Assembly (NCBI GenBank): GCA_903923395.1
Contig: CAIXXM010000092.1
Location: 1 to 64,000, forward strand
From: an uncultured Acidobacteriia bacterium
GTDB taxonomy: Bacteria; Acidobacteriota; Terriglobia; Bryobacterales; Bryobacteraceae
Reading direction: 5' to 3'
Length of the DNA: 64,000 nt
Under the pieces are notes generated by a model. The model had not been told where the DNA came from. It saw only the letters and a list, made by a program, of their open reading frames with translations, and did not search any database. Shown piece after piece: positions 43,819 through 54,770 of this stretch. The stretch's first letter is position 1; the number at the start of each line of letters is the position of its first letter. The translations under genes were made by a program, and so were the position numbers.

Positions 43819-44568
43819 TCAGCGGATACGGGCCGCGGCCGCCGTGCGATGCTTCCGCACCAGACCCGCGAGCACCAAAGCGCTGCCAAACAGAGCGAAC
43901 GTTGCCGGCTCCGGAGCCGTCTCCGTCTCGCCAAACGGCAAGTCACTCGCCTGCACGGCACCGCTGGCATTGAATTGGAACTGGGCCAACCCGGTCAGTG
44001 TCAGCACCGCCGGAATGGTGCCGAACGCGAAGCCCGCGTTGTTGAAGGCACCGCCGGCACAATTCCCCGCTCCGCCCATGATGGGCAGTGTCGTCCCGTT
44101 CGCCACCAGCGTGGCCTGCACAAAACTGCCCGCCGCCACAGCCGCCGCGTTACAGGTACCGACGTTGTACTCCGTAATGACCCCGGGCAAGCCCTGAATC
44201 AAGCCGTTTATTAGAAAGCTCTCCGTAATAAATACGTCCAGAAAAAATCCCGCGGTTGGCTGAGCCGTTGCAGTTCCCGTGCCGTCAATATTCGCGGTAA
44301 GTCCAAGAATGGTCGTACCGGAAACCGTGCCATTAAATGTCACATCCGCGTTGGCGAAGTTATAATTCAGGACGTCCGCGCCGTTGGCTAGAAATGCCAC
44401 TCCCGTCGTTTGCGTGCCTGAGTCAATGATGTTCGCACCCACGCAGGGGAAAACGCCATTTGCGCATTCCTGCACCGTGATCGTGATCGCCTTTGCATCC
44501 TGTGGCTGGACCAGCAGCAGTAGTCCAGCGAGCAGAACGCCGCCAAAATAAAATTGATAACGCTTCAT
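43819..44568 (-). CDS. Secreted PEP-CTERM anchor protein
   Basis: The 249-residue protein has an N-terminal signal peptide (about 1-28), a threonine/asparagine-rich extracellular beta-type body, and a C-terminal sorting signal: APEPATFALFGSALVLAG followed by LVRKHRT, i.e. PEP motif, transmembrane helix and basic cluster. Such proteins are processed by an exosortase (EpsH family), not found in this window. Four Cys (ECANG, FPCVG, GTCNA, GNCAG) could form disulfides. A GGAGG site lies about 10 bases upstream of the ATG. Its function is unknown; it may be a surface or exopolysaccharide-associated protein. Confidence 0.87.
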   Translation of the reverse strand: MKRYQFYFGGVLLAGLLLLVQPQDAKAITITVQECANGVFPCVGANIIDSGTQTTGVAFLANGADVLNYNFANADVTFNGTVSGTTILGLTANIDGTGTATAQPTAGFFLDVFITESFLINGLIQGLPGVITEYNVGTCNAAAVAAGSFVQATLVANGTTLPIMGGAGNCAGGAFNNAGFAFGTIPAVLTLTGLAQFQFNASGAVQASDLPFGETETAPEPATFALFGSALVLAGLVRKHRTAAAARIR

Positions 44569-44664
44569 ATTCGCGTATCCTCCGTACCAGTAAGTGTGTC
44601 AGATTCGGAGTTTATTTCAAGCCTTAATTTAATAAATATTGGTCTGACATTTCATACCAAAAGC

Positions 44665-44698
44665 ATAAAAAAGGCCGCTCCCCGGGAAGGAGCGGCCT
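44665..44698 (-). terminator. Intrinsic terminator downstream of the second TonB receptor gene
   Basis: A perfect 10-bp GC-rich stem (44698-44689 with 44681-44672, loop 7) is followed on the minus strand by a run of six T. It is 123 bp after the stop of the 44822-47311 gene and upstream of the PEP-CTERM gene promoter region. Confidence 0.88.
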
Positions 44699-44821
44699 GC
44701 AGCCACATGAAGAAGTCCAGTCTAGTCGGCTTAGCTGTTACTGAGTGCCACTGCCAGGCGGTTTGTTACAAGGCACGCACGAAAACAGCTGTACAGCTGC
44801 CTGCGGACAGACCACAAGAGC

Positions 44822-47311
44822 TTAGAACAGGAAATCAAAATCCATCGTGTAGCGGCGCCTGTACTGGCCAAAGAAGATGCCCTGTGCAGGGTCTCCCGTA
44901 TTCGCATGGACACTGAACGGATTGAAGTGATTCGTCAGGTTCGCACCCAGCACGGAGAACCGCACCGAGTACTTGTCGTTGATCTTGAAGTCCTTGGAGA
45001 CCCGGGTGTCGAACGAAAAATAGCGGGGATACCGGTAGGAGTTGGGATCTCCGACATAGGTTTGGCGTGCGTCAAACCGCGAGAACGGGAGCCCCGTGCG
45101 GTATTCGGCCTTGGGCATCACCCGGAACTTCTTCGGCAGACTCAAAGTGCCCCACGCCAGCGCCCGGTTGGGAACATCTCCCGGCAGAGTGGTGTAGCGG
45201 TCCGGCAGAATCACAGCCAGAGGAAAGTTCGCGAGATAGTAACTGAATTCGTTGATGTTGCCCACCGACCGGCTGTGCACGTAGGAGAAGAAAATCTGGC
45301 TCTCATCCATGGGCCGCCACGCCGCTGTAAAGTCGAACTGCCGCAACAGCGATTCGCCGGTGCCACTCAAAATAAACGTCCGCTGTGCTCCCACTGTCTG
45401 CGGGTTGAGTGTCAGCAACCCCTCTGACGCGCTTTGCAGATAATTGGCACGGAAGCGAAGTTTGGAGGATACCGTCTCCTCGGCCTGAATATTCCAGTTC
45501 AAACTGTATGGAGCGAATGCGCTGGGTGCCGGATTGCCCGGGCCGTAGAGATCCGGGAAGAGCGCCAGTGCCGCCCGCGCCGTCAGATTGAGATAAGAAT
45601 AGGGACCCGAAAGAATCGATCCATTCGGGTTGTACTGCGTAATCGTTTGTACAGGGTAACCGGAGAATCCATAAATATTCAGCGGAACCCTGTCATAGAA
45701 GACACCTGCACCGGCCCGAACCACCAGTCGGCCTAGAGGACTCCACGCAATGCTGCCCCGCGGCCCGGCACGCAAGGTCTGGGTTATACGCTGTTGATCC
45801 GCGCGTATTCCAGCCTCGATCGAAAGCTTCGGCGTAATCACCCAATGGTCCTGCCCATAGAATGAAAACTCTTCATCTTCGTGATGGATCAGTTCCGCGG
45901 AGGTGTAGCGGATCGTTTCCAGAAGAACGCCGGCGTTGTCACGAATGTCCACGGGAAAATAAGTGACCTGCCCGCGCAAAGAAGTGCCGCTGATGCCGGA
46001 CCCGAAACGAATATTATGCGCGCCCAGAAAGTTCTTGGTGAAAGAGATATCTTCCCGCCACTCCGCCCGAAAGGCCGTACGTGCCTGTTGATTGAAGTAG
46101 CTTCCTGAATTGCCGCCGGGGGCCAGCGTCATGCCGGTAACCGCCTGCGGCCAGACGCTACCGGTGAAGTGATTGTACGACAATGCGGATTCCAGCAGCA
46201 GGCCATGGCTGATCGAAGCCCTGTCGGTCAGCGAAACCTGATACGCGTTGCTGGATGTATTGGGCGACACCGGATCAGGGTTAAAGTAATCGAGATTGGC
46301 AAAGCGGACGTGCTGGTTCGCCGAATGCAGCGTCATCATAAGCACGTGCGAGGCGCTGATGTTGTAATCCAGCTCAGAAAAGGAGTTGAGCCCCTCTCTC
46401 CGCTGTTGATTGTGCGGAAACGGCAGCGTGAGAATGGCAGCATTCTTCATCTCATACTGCAGGGATTGCGAGAAGTACAGCTTCTGCTTGATCAGCGGTC
46501 CGTTGAAATTCACACGCGGCGTGGACGTCTTCAGACCGCGCATCTGCCAACTGCGGAAGCGGAACTCGGGCAGCGGATCATTCAATTCAAAATTCCACTT
46601 CTCACCGGGTTTGCGCGTGGCCACATTCACCACACTGGTGGTGAAGCCGCCGTACTGCGCGAGAAACGGACTCGTCAGCACATCCAGCGTTTCGACGGAA
46701 TCAATCGGCACGGTCTGCCCGAAGTTGCCTGTGGAAGGATCAGTCGAATTCGCGTCATTGACCAGAAGTATGCTGCGGTGTTCGGCCCTGCCATTGAGAA
46801 TCAATTCCCCATTCGGCAGCCGGATCACGCCGGGAATCAGCGGCAAAGCATCAGAGACGGTCGCCGGTTTCAGCACATTGTTCTTGACCGCGTCTTTGTT
46901 GAGTGAAGACCCCGGCGCGGGAGATTGCTCCATCGCCACATCGGGCGACGCCTCCACGGTGATGCTGTCCGCACGGCGGGTGATGCTGAGTACCGCGTCC
47001 ACTCTGGGTGATTCCGGCGAGTAGGTAATCTCAGCCGTCAAATCATCAAAGCCCTTCGCCACAATACTGAGCGAATACTTCCCGGGCTTCATCCCTGCGA
47101 CAGTGCAAGTACCCTCTGCGGTAGTCTTGCAGGCCTGCAGAACGCCGCCTTCCCCCAGGACCGAAATATCTGCGCCCGCTACCGGCATCGACTGCGCCGA
47201 CTTCACGCCAATCGTAAGAACCGGCTCAGCAGGAGTTTGGGCGCATAAAACCCGCGCACTGAATAGTGCGAACAGCGTCACCCCGGTCAAACCAAGCGTT
47301 TTACAAAACAA
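44822..47311 (-). CDS. TonB-dependent receptor with carboxypeptidase-regulatory-like N-terminus
   Basis: The 829-residue outer-membrane protein has a signal peptide (about 1-24), a carboxypeptidase-regulatory-like domain (about 30-112), a plug domain (about 130-235, with LNGRAEHRSILLVND) and a beta-barrel ending with aromatic MDFDFLF. It is shorter than the Oar-type protein at 28890. The TTG start at 47311 has GGGGAG about 10 bases upstream; no in-frame ATG precedes the signal peptide. The substrate is unknown. The 308-bp region upstream has no gene; it lies downstream of the M20 peptidase on the same strand and may hold its promoter. Confidence 0.85.
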   Translation of the reverse strand: MFCKTLGLTGVTLFALFSARVLCAQTPAEPVLTIGVKSAQSMPVAGADISVLGEGGVLQACKTTAEGTCTVAGMKPGKYSLSIVAKGFDDLTAEITYSPESPRVDAVLSITRRADSITVEASPDVAMEQSPAPGSSLNKDAVKNNVLKPATVSDALPLIPGVIRLPNGELILNGRAEHRSILLVNDANSTDPSTGNFGQTVPIDSVETLDVLTSPFLAQYGGFTTSVVNVATRKPGEKWNFELNDPLPEFRFRSWQMRGLKTSTPRVNFNGPLIKQKLYFSQSLQYEMKNAAILTLPFPHNQQRREGLNSFSELDYNISASHVLMMTLHSANQHVRFANLDYFNPDPVSPNTSSNAYQVSLTDRASISHGLLLESALSYNHFTGSVWPQAVTGMTLAPGGNSGSYFNQQARTAFRAEWREDISFTKNFLGAHNIRFGSGISGTSLRGQVTYFPVDIRDNAGVLLETIRYTSAELIHHEDEEFSFYGQDHWVITPKLSIEAGIRADQQRITQTLRAGPRGSIAWSPLGRLVVRAGAGVFYDRVPLNIYGFSGYPVQTITQYNPNGSILSGPYSYLNLTARAALALFPDLYGPGNPAPSAFAPYSLNWNIQAEETVSSKLRFRANYLQSASEGLLTLNPQTVGAQRTFILSGTGESLLRQFDFTAAWRPMDESQIFFSYVHSRSVGNINEFSYYLANFPLAVILPDRYTTLPGDVPNRALAWGTLSLPKKFRVMPKAEYRTGLPFSRFDARQTYVGDPNSYRYPRYFSFDTRVSKDFKINDKYSVRFSVLGANLTNHFNPFSVHANTGDPAQGIFFGQYRRRYTMDFDFLF

Positions 47312-47619
47312 AAGATGGCCGCTCCCCAGCGGACAGAACCACTCGAACCTTCTACTGTGATGGATTCCTCACCCCAAGGGAAAAGTTTCATCACATTCAT
47401 CACGGGCGCGAATGAATAATGTTTCAGTATCCCGCACGGGCTTCGTAATGGAAAGGGAAGCCCCCGGACCATGGCAGGTGCAGTGCTTTTGTGGCCGGGG
47501 GCACAGTGGTGCTGCGAACCCTGCGAGCAAAGCATCCGCCAAATGAGAAGTCTTTCTTTTCCAACAGCTTCACCTGCGGGTGCAGACAGCAAAGTGGCAA
47601 TTTGCCGCCCGCTGACAGC
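47312..47619. other. Intergenic region with a GC-rich hairpin, no gene recognised
   Basis: This 308-bp stretch separates the M20 peptidase stop from the TonB receptor start (both minus). It contains an 8-bp perfect GC stem (47460-47467 with 47495-47502, loop 27) that could end the peptidase transcript, although no T run follows. I found no B12-box, tRNA or convincing open frame; a 37-codon frame near the receptor start has no ribosome site. It probably holds the receptor promoter. Confidence 0.5.
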
Positions 47620-48996
47620 CTACTTTGTGGCAGCGATGTCCAACACGGCGTACCAGTGAAACTGAACCAGCTTATAGAGCCCTTCTTCCAGAACCCGTTC
47701 ATTGTCGATGTGTGCCTCGCCCAGCGCACCTTTCTCAGAGAGCGGCCCAATCCCGTACGCCTTCACGCCCTTCGCCCGGAGCTGTGCCAGATCCGAGGCA
47801 CCGGTCATCATACCGGGAACCGTGACCGCAGTGGGGAAGAGCCTCTTCGCCGTGCGCTCCAGTGCGTGAAAGAGTTCTGAATCAATGGGCGATGGTGGCG
47901 CGAAAGGCCGCATTTCATTGTTCGGCGGCAACACTTCAACCAGCGGATCATCAATCACCTGCTTCAGAGTGGCCATGAATTTATCGAAATCCTCATCCGG
48001 CAACAAACGGCAGTCCAGAATCGCCTGCGCGTCAGAGGGGATCACGTTGTTCTTGAATCCAGCAGTGATTACGGTGGGAGAAACCGAAGTCCGGGAGATG
48101 GAAAAACTTTCGCTCTCATGCTTCAGGAACCATTCCTGGGAAGCAGTATCGGTGGGATGGTTGTAGCGCTCTTTCGCTTCCGGCCCGCTGATGGTGGCCA
48201 GCCGTTCGAAGTACGCGCGGGTGGTGTCGTTCAGGCGCACGGGCGGTTGCCACTGCCGGAAACGGGCCACGGCGGACGCAATATGGACAACGGGGTTGTC
48301 TTCTTTCGGGAGAGAACCGTGGCCTGCCGTGCCATGCGCCTCCAGACGAATTGCCCGCGGCACTTTCTCTGTTGTCGTGACCTGCACGTAAGGAGTCTTG
48401 CCGTTCTGCCAGGCCACATAACCGCCTTCCGCAATGGCATATTCAGCTTCAATTTCCGGCCAGTGGTTCGCCACCAGATACTCAATGCCGAAACGCGGCG
48501 AACTCTCTTCCCCGGACTCCGCCACGAAAATCACATCCCGGTCCAGCTTCACGCCGCTGCGCTTGAGCAGAATCATCGTCATCAGGCAGGAAGTGAGATT
48601 GTCCCGGTCATCATTCGCGCCCCTTCCGTAGAGGTAACCATCCTTGCGGGTGGCGACAAACGGATCCGTCAGCCACTTATCCCGCTGTAAGCCAACCGTA
48701 TCGAGGTGCCCCAAAATCATGACCGGACGCTTGGAGCCATTACCTTTAATGCGGGCCACCACGTTCGCGCGGGCCGGGTCCAGCGCATAGAGTTTCGCTG
48801 GAATGCCGTTCGCTTCCAGCACAGCTTTAACGTATTCCGCCGCCCTGGTCTCATTGCCCGGCGGGTTGGTGGTGTCGAATGAGATCAGCTTGGCGAAGTG
48901 CTGGTAAATCTCAGGGTTGGCTTTCGCCCAGTCAATCGGATAACGATCCTGCGCAAAGGCAGTGGCAGCGAAAAGCAGGGCGAGGAGGGTCCGCAT
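47620..48996 (-). CDS. Exported M20-family metallopeptidase
   Basis: The 458-residue protein has a signal peptide (MRTLLALLFAATAFA) and M20/ArgE/CPG2-type motifs: first metal site in GHLDTV at about 97-102, bridging Asp in GRGANDD, catalytic and metal Glu pair in AESGEES, the dimerisation-domain segment HGTAGHGS and the C-terminal metal His in GEAHIDNERV. The domain is probably a di-zinc aminoacylase or carboxypeptidase in the periplasm; the substrate is not evident. It starts 9 bp downstream of the MBL-fold gene, so they form an operon. Confidence 0.88.
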   Translation of the reverse strand: MRTLLALLFAATAFAQDRYPIDWAKANPEIYQHFAKLISFDTTNPPGNETRAAEYVKAVLEANGIPAKLYALDPARANVVARIKGNGSKRPVMILGHLDTVGLQRDKWLTDPFVATRKDGYLYGRGANDDRDNLTSCLMTMILLKRSGVKLDRDVIFVAESGEESSPRFGIEYLVANHWPEIEAEYAIAEGGYVAWQNGKTPYVQVTTTEKVPRAIRLEAHGTAGHGSLPKEDNPVVHIASAVARFRQWQPPVRLNDTTRAYFERLATISGPEAKERYNHPTDTASQEWFLKHESESFSISRTSVSPTVITAGFKNNVIPSDAQAILDCRLLPDEDFDKFMATLKQVIDDPLVEVLPPNNEMRPFAPPSPIDSELFHALERTAKRLFPTAVTVPGMMTGASDLAQLRAKGVKAYGIGPLSEKGALGEAHIDNERVLEEGLYKLVQFHWYAVLDIAATK

Positions 48997-49005
48997 CAGT
49001 TTGTC

Positions 49006-50025
49006 CTATTTCGAGCTGTAAGTCTTCGTGTAACCCGTGCGATGGTTCTTCAGAGTGAACTGCCCTTTGGAATCGACACTCGCCTGCAACAGTTCCCCTT
49101 TGCATTCCGCCGTCGGACTGAGATTGGCGATCAGCTTTTCGTCACTGTTCACTTCTTTCGGAATCGCGAGAGCGAGATGGCCCTGCCAGATGTCCTGCAA
49201 GCCGGGAATGGAGCGGAGCAGTTCGAAGACACTCACGGGTCCACCCTTGCGCGGACCATTGTTCATCACCGCAACAGTGGGATGAATCGCCCGCACAAAC
49301 TGCGGGGAGTTGGACCGGTCCAAACCATGGTGGGTCGTCTGGTAGAGATCGATGTGGCCGATCAGATTCGCCGGGCATACCAACTTCTGTTCATAGTTCC
49401 AGGTGAGATCTCCCATATCAAGGAAGCGGAACTTGCCGAATTGAAGAACCAAGCCAACACTCTGGTCGTTATCGGGGTCCTGCTCCGGCGCATGCTCCTT
49501 GAACTCCGCGCAGGAGGCATTGACCTGGCCCGCCCCCTTCAAGGGCTTGGTAATCGCCTGCCCGGCGGACATCACGACCTGAATATCGACACCCTTCAGA
49601 GGAATCTTGTCCCCGGCTTTGAGGATGGTCCGCTTACCGGCCGTCAACTCTTCGTACGCCTTGTAAGCCGCCGCCACGTTCGGACGGTTGAGTTCGACCG
49701 ATGGCCCATGATCCATGAACCGGCTAATGGGGATGAGCTTCGAAAGAGCTTCCAGAGCGCCGTAGTGATCCCCGTGGAAGTGCGTCGTGAGCAGAATATC
49801 GATCTTCTTCAGCCCGGCCTTCTGCGCGGTGGCGAAGATGCGCTTGGCGTCGCGGTCATCCGGCGTACGGTTCGCGGTATCGACCAGTAAGGATTCCCCG
49901 CTGGGGGCAACAATCAGGGTGGCGGCACCACCTTCCGCGTCGATCCAGTAGATTTCCAGGTTCTGCGCAGCGTGCGCCACGCTGGCCAACAGCAGCAATG
50001 CGGTGAGAGCGAAAGACTTGAGCAT
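49006..50025 (-). CDS. Exported metallo-beta-lactamase-fold hydrolase
   Basis: The 339-residue protein has a signal peptide (MLKSFALTALLLLASVAHA) and a metallo-beta-lactamase fold with THFHGDH at about 80-86 (HxHxDH metal site), DMGDLT and the later TTHHGLD segment, typical of the ComEC/Rec2-like MBL group. The usual lactamase-specific residues are not distinguishable, so an ester, lactone or phosphodiester substrate is possible. ATG 50025 is preferred to a longer frame that lacks a signal at its start. It is first in an operon with the M20 peptidase and diverges from the DUF1553 module. Confidence 0.85.
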   Translation of the reverse strand: MLKSFALTALLLLASVAHAAQNLEIYWIDAEGGAATLIVAPSGESLLVDTANRTPDDRDAKRIFATAQKAGLKKIDILLTTHFHGDHYGALEALSKLIPISRFMDHGPSVELNRPNVAAAYKAYEELTAGKRTILKAGDKIPLKGVDIQVVMSAGQAITKPLKGAGQVNASCAEFKEHAPEQDPDNDQSVGLVLQFGKFRFLDMGDLTWNYEQKLVCPANLIGHIDLYQTTHHGLDRSNSPQFVRAIHPTVAVMNNGPRKGGPVSVFELLRSIPGLQDIWQGHLALAIPKEVNSDEKLIANLSPTAECKGELLQASVDSKGQFTLKNHRTGYTKTYSSK

Positions 50026-50092
50026 CTTGAATGGCAAGTTTATCAGCGATCCCCCTGCAGAGACGACCCAAACCAGACAAGCCAAAGCAGGG

Positions 50093-50121
50093 TTGACTGC
50101 GCACGCGGACAAGCGCACAAT
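50093..50121 (+). promoter_or_regulatory. Probable promoter of the first DUF1553-DUF1501 module
   Basis: TTGACT (50093-50098) and CACAAT (50116-50121) are spaced by 17 bp, 30 bp upstream of the TTG start; AGGA (50139-50142) provides a ribosome site 8 bases before it. The -10 box matches only four of six bases. Confidence 0.5.
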
Positions 50122-50150
50122 GGACTAAACCGTTAACTTAGGATTTTCTG

Positions 50151-53100
50151 TTGCCACGCCCCCGCACACTCGCAGCATTCCTGATTCTGTCCCCGCTGGC
50201 TCTTGGGCAAACCAAGATCGACTTCCAGAAGGACATCCGCCCCATTCTGTCCGATAACTGTTTCCACTGCCATGGCCCGGATAGCAAGACGCGCATGGCA
50301 GGACTGCGGCTGGACCAAAAAGATGCCGTTCTCGAAGTACGCAAGCGCGGCGCGGCCATCGTCCCCGGAAAGCCAGCGGAAAGTCTTCTGTTTCAACGCA
50401 TTGCGGAGACGAACCCAGCCCGCCGCATGCCGCCGGAGTACGCCCATAAATCCTTGAACCCGCAACAGGTTGCCACCATCAAGAAATGGGTGGAAGCTGG
50501 CGCACCCTGGAAGGAACACTGGGCCTACACCGCGCCCGTGAAGCCTGCCCCGCCCGCCGTCAAGACCCTGAACTGGGCGAAAAATCCCATCGACCGCTTC
50601 ATCCTGGCCCGTTTGGAAAAGGAAGGCCTGGCACCGGCACCGGTCGCCGACAAGCGCACTCTTGTCCGCCGCGTTGCCCTCGACCTGACCGGACTGCCAC
50701 CCACCCCCGCTGAAACCGAAGCCTTTCTCAAAGACACTTCCCCCGCCGCCTACGAGCACATGATCGACCGTTACCTCGCCAGCCCGCATTACGGTGAGCA
50801 CCGGGCCCGCTTCTGGCTCGACGCCGCGCGCTATGGCGACACCCACGGCATCCACATTGATAATCAGCGCGACATCTGGCCCTTCCGCGACTGGGTCATC
50901 AAGTCCTTCAACGCCAACATGAAGTTCGACCAGTTCTCCATCGAACAACTGGCCGGCGACCTGTTGCCGAACGCCACCCTCGACCAGAAGATCGCCACCG
51001 GCTTCATCCGCTGCGGTGCCACCACCAGCGAGGGCGGCATTATCGAAGATGAATACGCCGAAATCTACGCCAAGGACCGCGCCGAAACCGTAGGTGCCGT
51101 CTGGCTGGGCATGACCGTCGGCTGCGCGACCTGCCATGACCACAAGTTCGATCCCATTACCCAGAAGGATTTCTACGCCCTCGGTGCCTTCTTCCGCAAC
51201 ACCACACAGCGAGTCATGGATGGCAATGTTTCTGACACGCCGCCCGTCATCATGGTGCCGCGTGACGACGACCGCGAGGCCTGGGACAATTTCCCCGCCA
51301 AGCTGCAGAAGTTAGACGCTGCCGTGACAAAGCTTCGCGAAACCGAAGCCCCGGCCTTCGAAAAATGGCTCGCCGAACGGAAACCGGAAGCTGCCCCGCG
51401 GGCCTTCCTGATGAAAGACGAAGGCTACACCCTGGCCGCCCCCAGCGCTAAATTCGAGAAAGCCGGCGGAACACCTTTGACACGGGTCACGCAACTGGAC
51501 CCCGATGAGCGCTTCACCCTCAGCGTGAAGTTCTTCTTCCCGAAGATTGCCGGTACAGCGGTCATTGCGTCGCAGCAGGACAGCAAGGATAAGAACCGCG
51601 GCTGGGTCATCGATATTGCCAACCGCATCCCGGGCCTGAAACTGATTGGTGATAATGCCCGAACCATCGAAGTCCGGGGCAATGCGACCTATCAGTTGAA
51701 TGAGAATGCCTGGAACCAGTTGGTATTTACTTATGATGGTTCCCGTAAAGCCGCGGGCATGGATATCTACGTCAACGGCCAGTTAGTGCCGCAAATGCCG
51801 AAGACCCTGCCGCCTGCCGATCTCATCGGCTATCTCAAGAGCGCGGAACCGGTCACACTCGGCAAGAACCTAACCGGCGGCACCATCGCGGATTTCCGTA
51901 TCATCAAACGTGATATCAACGCCACGGAAGTGAGTTATCTCTCGGAATGGCCTGCTATCGCGGCCGCGCTGAAGAAAGAGAACGACACGCTTTCTCAGGA
52001 AGACCGGGACGCTCTGTTGACTTACTATCTCAACAGCCAATCCGCGGCCTTCGTCAAACTGGCAGCGGACCGTTTGGAACTGATCGCAAACGGCAAGATG
52101 ATCACACGCCGTGCTACCGTGACGCAAATCATGGAAGAGCGCAAGGACCAGAAACCCTTCGCCTGGATTCTCTTCCGCGGGGCTTATGACCAGCGCCGCG
52201 ACAAAGTGGACGCCGCCACGCCCTCCGTGCTGCCGCCCATGACATCGGACCTGCCACGCAACCGGCTCGGCTTCGCGAAGTGGCTCTTCACCGCAGATCA
52301 CCCGCTCACCGCCCGCGTCTCCGTCAACCGGATGTGGGAAGAGATCTTCGGCACCGGCCTCACCAAGACCGCTGAAGACTTCGGCAGCCAGGGTGAACCC
52401 CCGGCAAATCAGGAATTGCTGAACTGGCTCGCTGTCGATTTCAAGGAAAGTGGCTGGGACGTCAAGCGCTTCTACAAGCAGCTCATGATGTCTGCCGCTT
52501 ACCAGCAGAGTGCCGCCACAACACCCGCGAAGCAGGAGAAAGATCCCGATAACCGGCTGCTCAGCCGCGGGGTGCGCTTCCGCCTGGATGGGGAAACCGT
52601 CCGTGATTATGCACTCGCGGCAAGCGGTTTGCTGGCCCCGCAGATCGGCGGCCCTTCAGTCAAACCATACCAGCCCGACGGCGTGTGGGAAGCCGTCGCC
52701 ATGACTGGTTCCAACACGCGTTTCTACAAACAGGACAGCGGCGATAATCTGTACCGGCGCTCACTCTATACTTTCTGGAAACGGTCCGCGCCGCCAGCCT
52801 CCATGGAGATCTTCAATGCGCCGACGCGTGAGAATTGCACCGTGCGGCGCGAACGTACCAATACTCCGCTGCAGGCCCTGGTAACGATGAATGACGTTCA
52901 GTTCGTAGAAGCCGCGCGCTATCTCGCGACCGCCGCCATGCAGAATAACTTCACCTTTGAAGAGCGGCTGGATTACATCGCCATGCGCCTTCTCGCGAGG
53001 CCCATGGCACAGCAGGAACGCCAGATCGCCAAGCGTGCCTATGATGGCTATCTCAGTTACTACGATTCCCACCCGGCCGACGCGAAGAAACTCCTCAACA

Positions 53101-53204
53101 CCGGCGAACGCAAGCCCGACCCCGGTCTGCCCCAGGTCGACTACGCGTCGCTTACCATGCTCACCAGCGAATTGATGAACCTTGACGAGGTCTTGAACAA
53201 ATGA
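50151..53204 (+). CDS. Planctomycete-type cytochrome / DUF1549 / LamG / DUF1553 protein
   Basis: The 1017-residue exported protein has a signal peptide, a PSCyt1-type haem motif (CFHCHGPDS at about 38-46), DUF1549 (about 145-350, including [10 protein letters not shown]), a second motif [12 protein letters not shown] at about 325, a LamG/concanavalin-like jelly roll (about 420-595, ending [18 protein letters not shown]), and DUF1553 (about 700-985, with [26 protein letters not shown]). The TTG at 50151 has AGGA 8 bases upstream. Its stop overlaps the DUF1501 start by 4 bp (ATGA). Such pairs are typical of Planctomycetes and Solibacteres; their substrate is unknown, and a role in polymer breakdown or extracellular electron transfer is inference. 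Confidence 0.88.
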   Translation: MPRPRTLAAFLILSPLALGQTKIDFQKDIRPILSDNCFHCHGPDSKTRMAGLRLDQKDAVLEVRKRGAAIVPGKPAESLLFQRIAETNPARRMPPEYAHKSLNPQQVATIKKWVEAGAPWKEHWAYTAPVKPAPPAVKTLNWAKNPIDRFILARLEKEGLAPAPVADKRTLVRRVALDLTGLPPTPAETEAFLKDTSPAAYEHMIDRYLASPHYGEHRARFWLDAARYGDTHGIHIDNQRDIWPFRDWVIKSFNANMKFDQFSIEQLAGDLLPNATLDQKIATGFIRCGATTSEGGIIEDEYAEIYAKDRAETVGAVWLGMTVGCATCHDHKFDPITQKDFYALGAFFRNTTQRVMDGNVSDTPPVIMVPRDDDREAWDNFPAKLQKLDAAVTKLRETEAPAFEKWLAERKPEAAPRAFLMKDEGYTLAAPSAKFEKAGGTPLTRVTQLDPDERFTLSVKFFFPKIAGTAVIASQQDSKDKNRGWVIDIANRIPGLKLIGDNARTIEVRGNATYQLNENAWNQLVFTYDGSRKAAGMDIYVNGQLVPQMPKTLPPADLIGYLKSAEPVTLGKNLTGGTIADFRIIKRDINATEVSYLSEWPAIAAALKKENDTLSQEDRDALLTYYLNSQSAAFVKLAADRLELIANGKMITRRATVTQIMEERKDQKPFAWILFRGAYDQRRDKVDAATPSVLPPMTSDLPRNRLGFAKWLFTADHPLTARVSVNRMWEEIFGTGLTKTAEDFGSQGEPPANQELLNWLAVDFKESGWDVKRFYKQLMMSAAYQQSAATTPAKQEKDPDNRLLSRGVRFRLDGETVRDYALAASGLLAPQIGGPSVKPYQPDGVWEAVAMTGSNTRFYKQDSGDNLYRRSLYTFWKRSAPPASMEIFNAPTRENCTVRRERTNTPLQALVTMNDVQFVEAARYLATAAMQNNFTFEERLDYIAMRLLARPMAQQERQIAKRAYDGYLSYYDSHPADAKKLLNTGERKPDPGLPQVDYASLTMLTSELMNLDEVLNK

Positions 53205-54769
53205 TTCTGCGCCCAGATGAAGAGGGGCACTATTCGCCCGAAGCCGAACGCCTCGACCGGCTCAGCCACCAGCGCTATTCCCCCGGCAAACATCCGCTCG
53301 ATTCACTCGCCGGAGAAATGCTCCGCGAAGAAACACGCCGCCGCTTTTTCGGCAAAGCGGCACGCGGCATCGGTGCCATTGCACTCGCCAGTTTGCTGGG
53401 CGAAGATAAGTCGTTCGCAGCAACTGCCAAGGATCCACTGATCGGCGCACTTCCCGGACTTCCCCACTTCGCGCCGAAAGCCAAGCGCTGTATCTATCTC
53501 CACCTGGTCGGTTCCCCGCCCCAACAGGAGACCTTTGACTACAAGCCCAAGATGGAGGAGATGTTCGATAAGGATCTGCCGGACTCCATCCGCAATGGCC
53601 AGCGCCTGACCGGGATGACCAGCGGCCAGACCCGTTTCCCCATCGCGCCCTCTGTGTTTAAGTTCGCGCAGTATGGCAAGTCCGGCGCCTATGTCTCAGA
53701 GATCCTGCCATGGACTGCCAAGATGGTGGATGACATCGCCATCATCCGCAGCATGCACACGGAGGCGATTAATCACGAGCCTGCAATTACCTTCTTCCAG
53801 ACCGGCTTCATGACACCCGGCCGCCCGTGCATTGGGTCATGGATGAATTACGGGCTCGGCAGCATGAACCAGAACCTGCCTGCCTTCGTCGTGTTACAGG
53901 CGAAACATAACCACCCCAAGGCCAACGTGCAGGCGATTTCGTCCCGCCTCTGGAGCGCTGGCTTCCTGTCCGGACAATACGCTGGAGTGAACCTGCGCAG
54001 TTCCGGCGACCCCGTGCTTTTCATCAGCAACCCGGACGGTGTCTCCGGTGAAGTTCGCCGCAAGATGCTCGATACGCTCGGGGAACTGAACCAGATCTCT
54101 TACCAGAAGCTGGGTGACCCGGAAACCAAGACCCGCATCGCACAGTACGAAATGGCGTACCGGATGCAGACTTCGGTTCCAGAGTTGACCGACTTATCGA
54201 AGGAACCCGAATCCACCTGGAAGTTATACGGCGAAGATGCAAAGAAACCGGGCAGTTTCGCACAGACCGCACTTATGGCACGGCGGCTTGCGGAGCGCGG
54301 AGTGCGCTTCGTGCAGGTTTACCACCGTGGCTGGGATGTCCACGGCAATCTTCCCGAAATCCTCGCCAGCCAGGTGAAAGAGATGGATCAGCCCGTCTAT
54401 GCACTCGTGCAGGATCTGAAACAGCGCGGCATGTTAGAGGACACGCTTGTGATCCTCGCCGGTGAGTTCGGGCGGACCGTGTACTGCCAGGGCAAACTTA
54501 CAAAGACCGACTACGGCCGCGATCATCATCCGCGCGCATTTTCGCTCTGGATGGCCGGCGGAGGTATCAAGGGCGGCCTCGTCCACGGTGAAACGGATGA
54601 CTTCAGTTACAACATCACGAAAGACCCGGTCCACGTCCGCGATTTCCAAGCCACGATCATGCACCTGTTCGGCATCGATCATGAGCGGTTTACATATAAG
54701 TATCAGGGGCTCGATATGAAGCTGACAGGCGTGGAGAAAGCAGAAGTGGTGAAAGCGATCCTGGCGTAA
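53201..54769 (+). CDS. DUF1501 Tat-exported protein (module 1)
   Basis: The 522-residue protein is of the DUF1501 (alkaline-phosphatase-superfamily-like) family. A hydrophilic leader of about 45 residues precedes a twin-arginine signal ([22 protein letters not shown]). Family segments include [19 protein letters not shown], the [12 protein letters not shown] region, the LAGEFGRT element and the [20 protein letters not shown] metal-site-like region near the C-terminus. It overlaps the upstream DUF1553 gene by 4 bp, and its stop is 1 bp from the convergent carboxypeptidase-regulatory-like gene. Its catalytic function is unestablished. Confidence 0.88.
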   Translation: MILRPDEEGHYSPEAERLDRLSHQRYSPGKHPLDSLAGEMLREETRRRFFGKAARGIGAIALASLLGEDKSFAATAKDPLIGALPGLPHFAPKAKRCIYLHLVGSPPQQETFDYKPKMEEMFDKDLPDSIRNGQRLTGMTSGQTRFPIAPSVFKFAQYGKSGAYVSEILPWTAKMVDDIAIIRSMHTEAINHEPAITFFQTGFMTPGRPCIGSWMNYGLGSMNQNLPAFVVLQAKHNHPKANVQAISSRLWSAGFLSGQYAGVNLRSSGDPVLFISNPDGVSGEVRRKMLDTLGELNQISYQKLGDPETKTRIAQYEMAYRMQTSVPELTDLSKEPESTWKLYGEDAKKPGSFAQTALMARRLAERGVRFVQVYHRGWDVHGNLPEILASQVKEMDQPVYALVQDLKQRGMLEDTLVILAGEFGRTVYCQGKLTKTDYGRDHHPRAFSLWMAGGGIKGGLVHGETDDFSYNITKDPVHVRDFQATIMHLFGIDHERFTYKYQGLDMKLTGVEKAEVVKAILA

Positions 54770-54770
54770 G

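Noticed and set aside
47287-47400. Short 37-codon frame just upstream of and overlapping the TonB receptor start
   Set aside because: It has no Shine-Dalgarno sequence, and the receptor's TTG start is better supported.
47312-47619. Cobalamin or other riboswitch upstream of the TonB receptor
   Set aside because: No B12 box-like GCCACTG core with its usual surroundings and no recognisable conserved helices were visible.
48898-49890. 330-codon plus-strand frame over the MBL and peptidase genes
   Set aside because: Shadow frame, no ribosome site and no domain.
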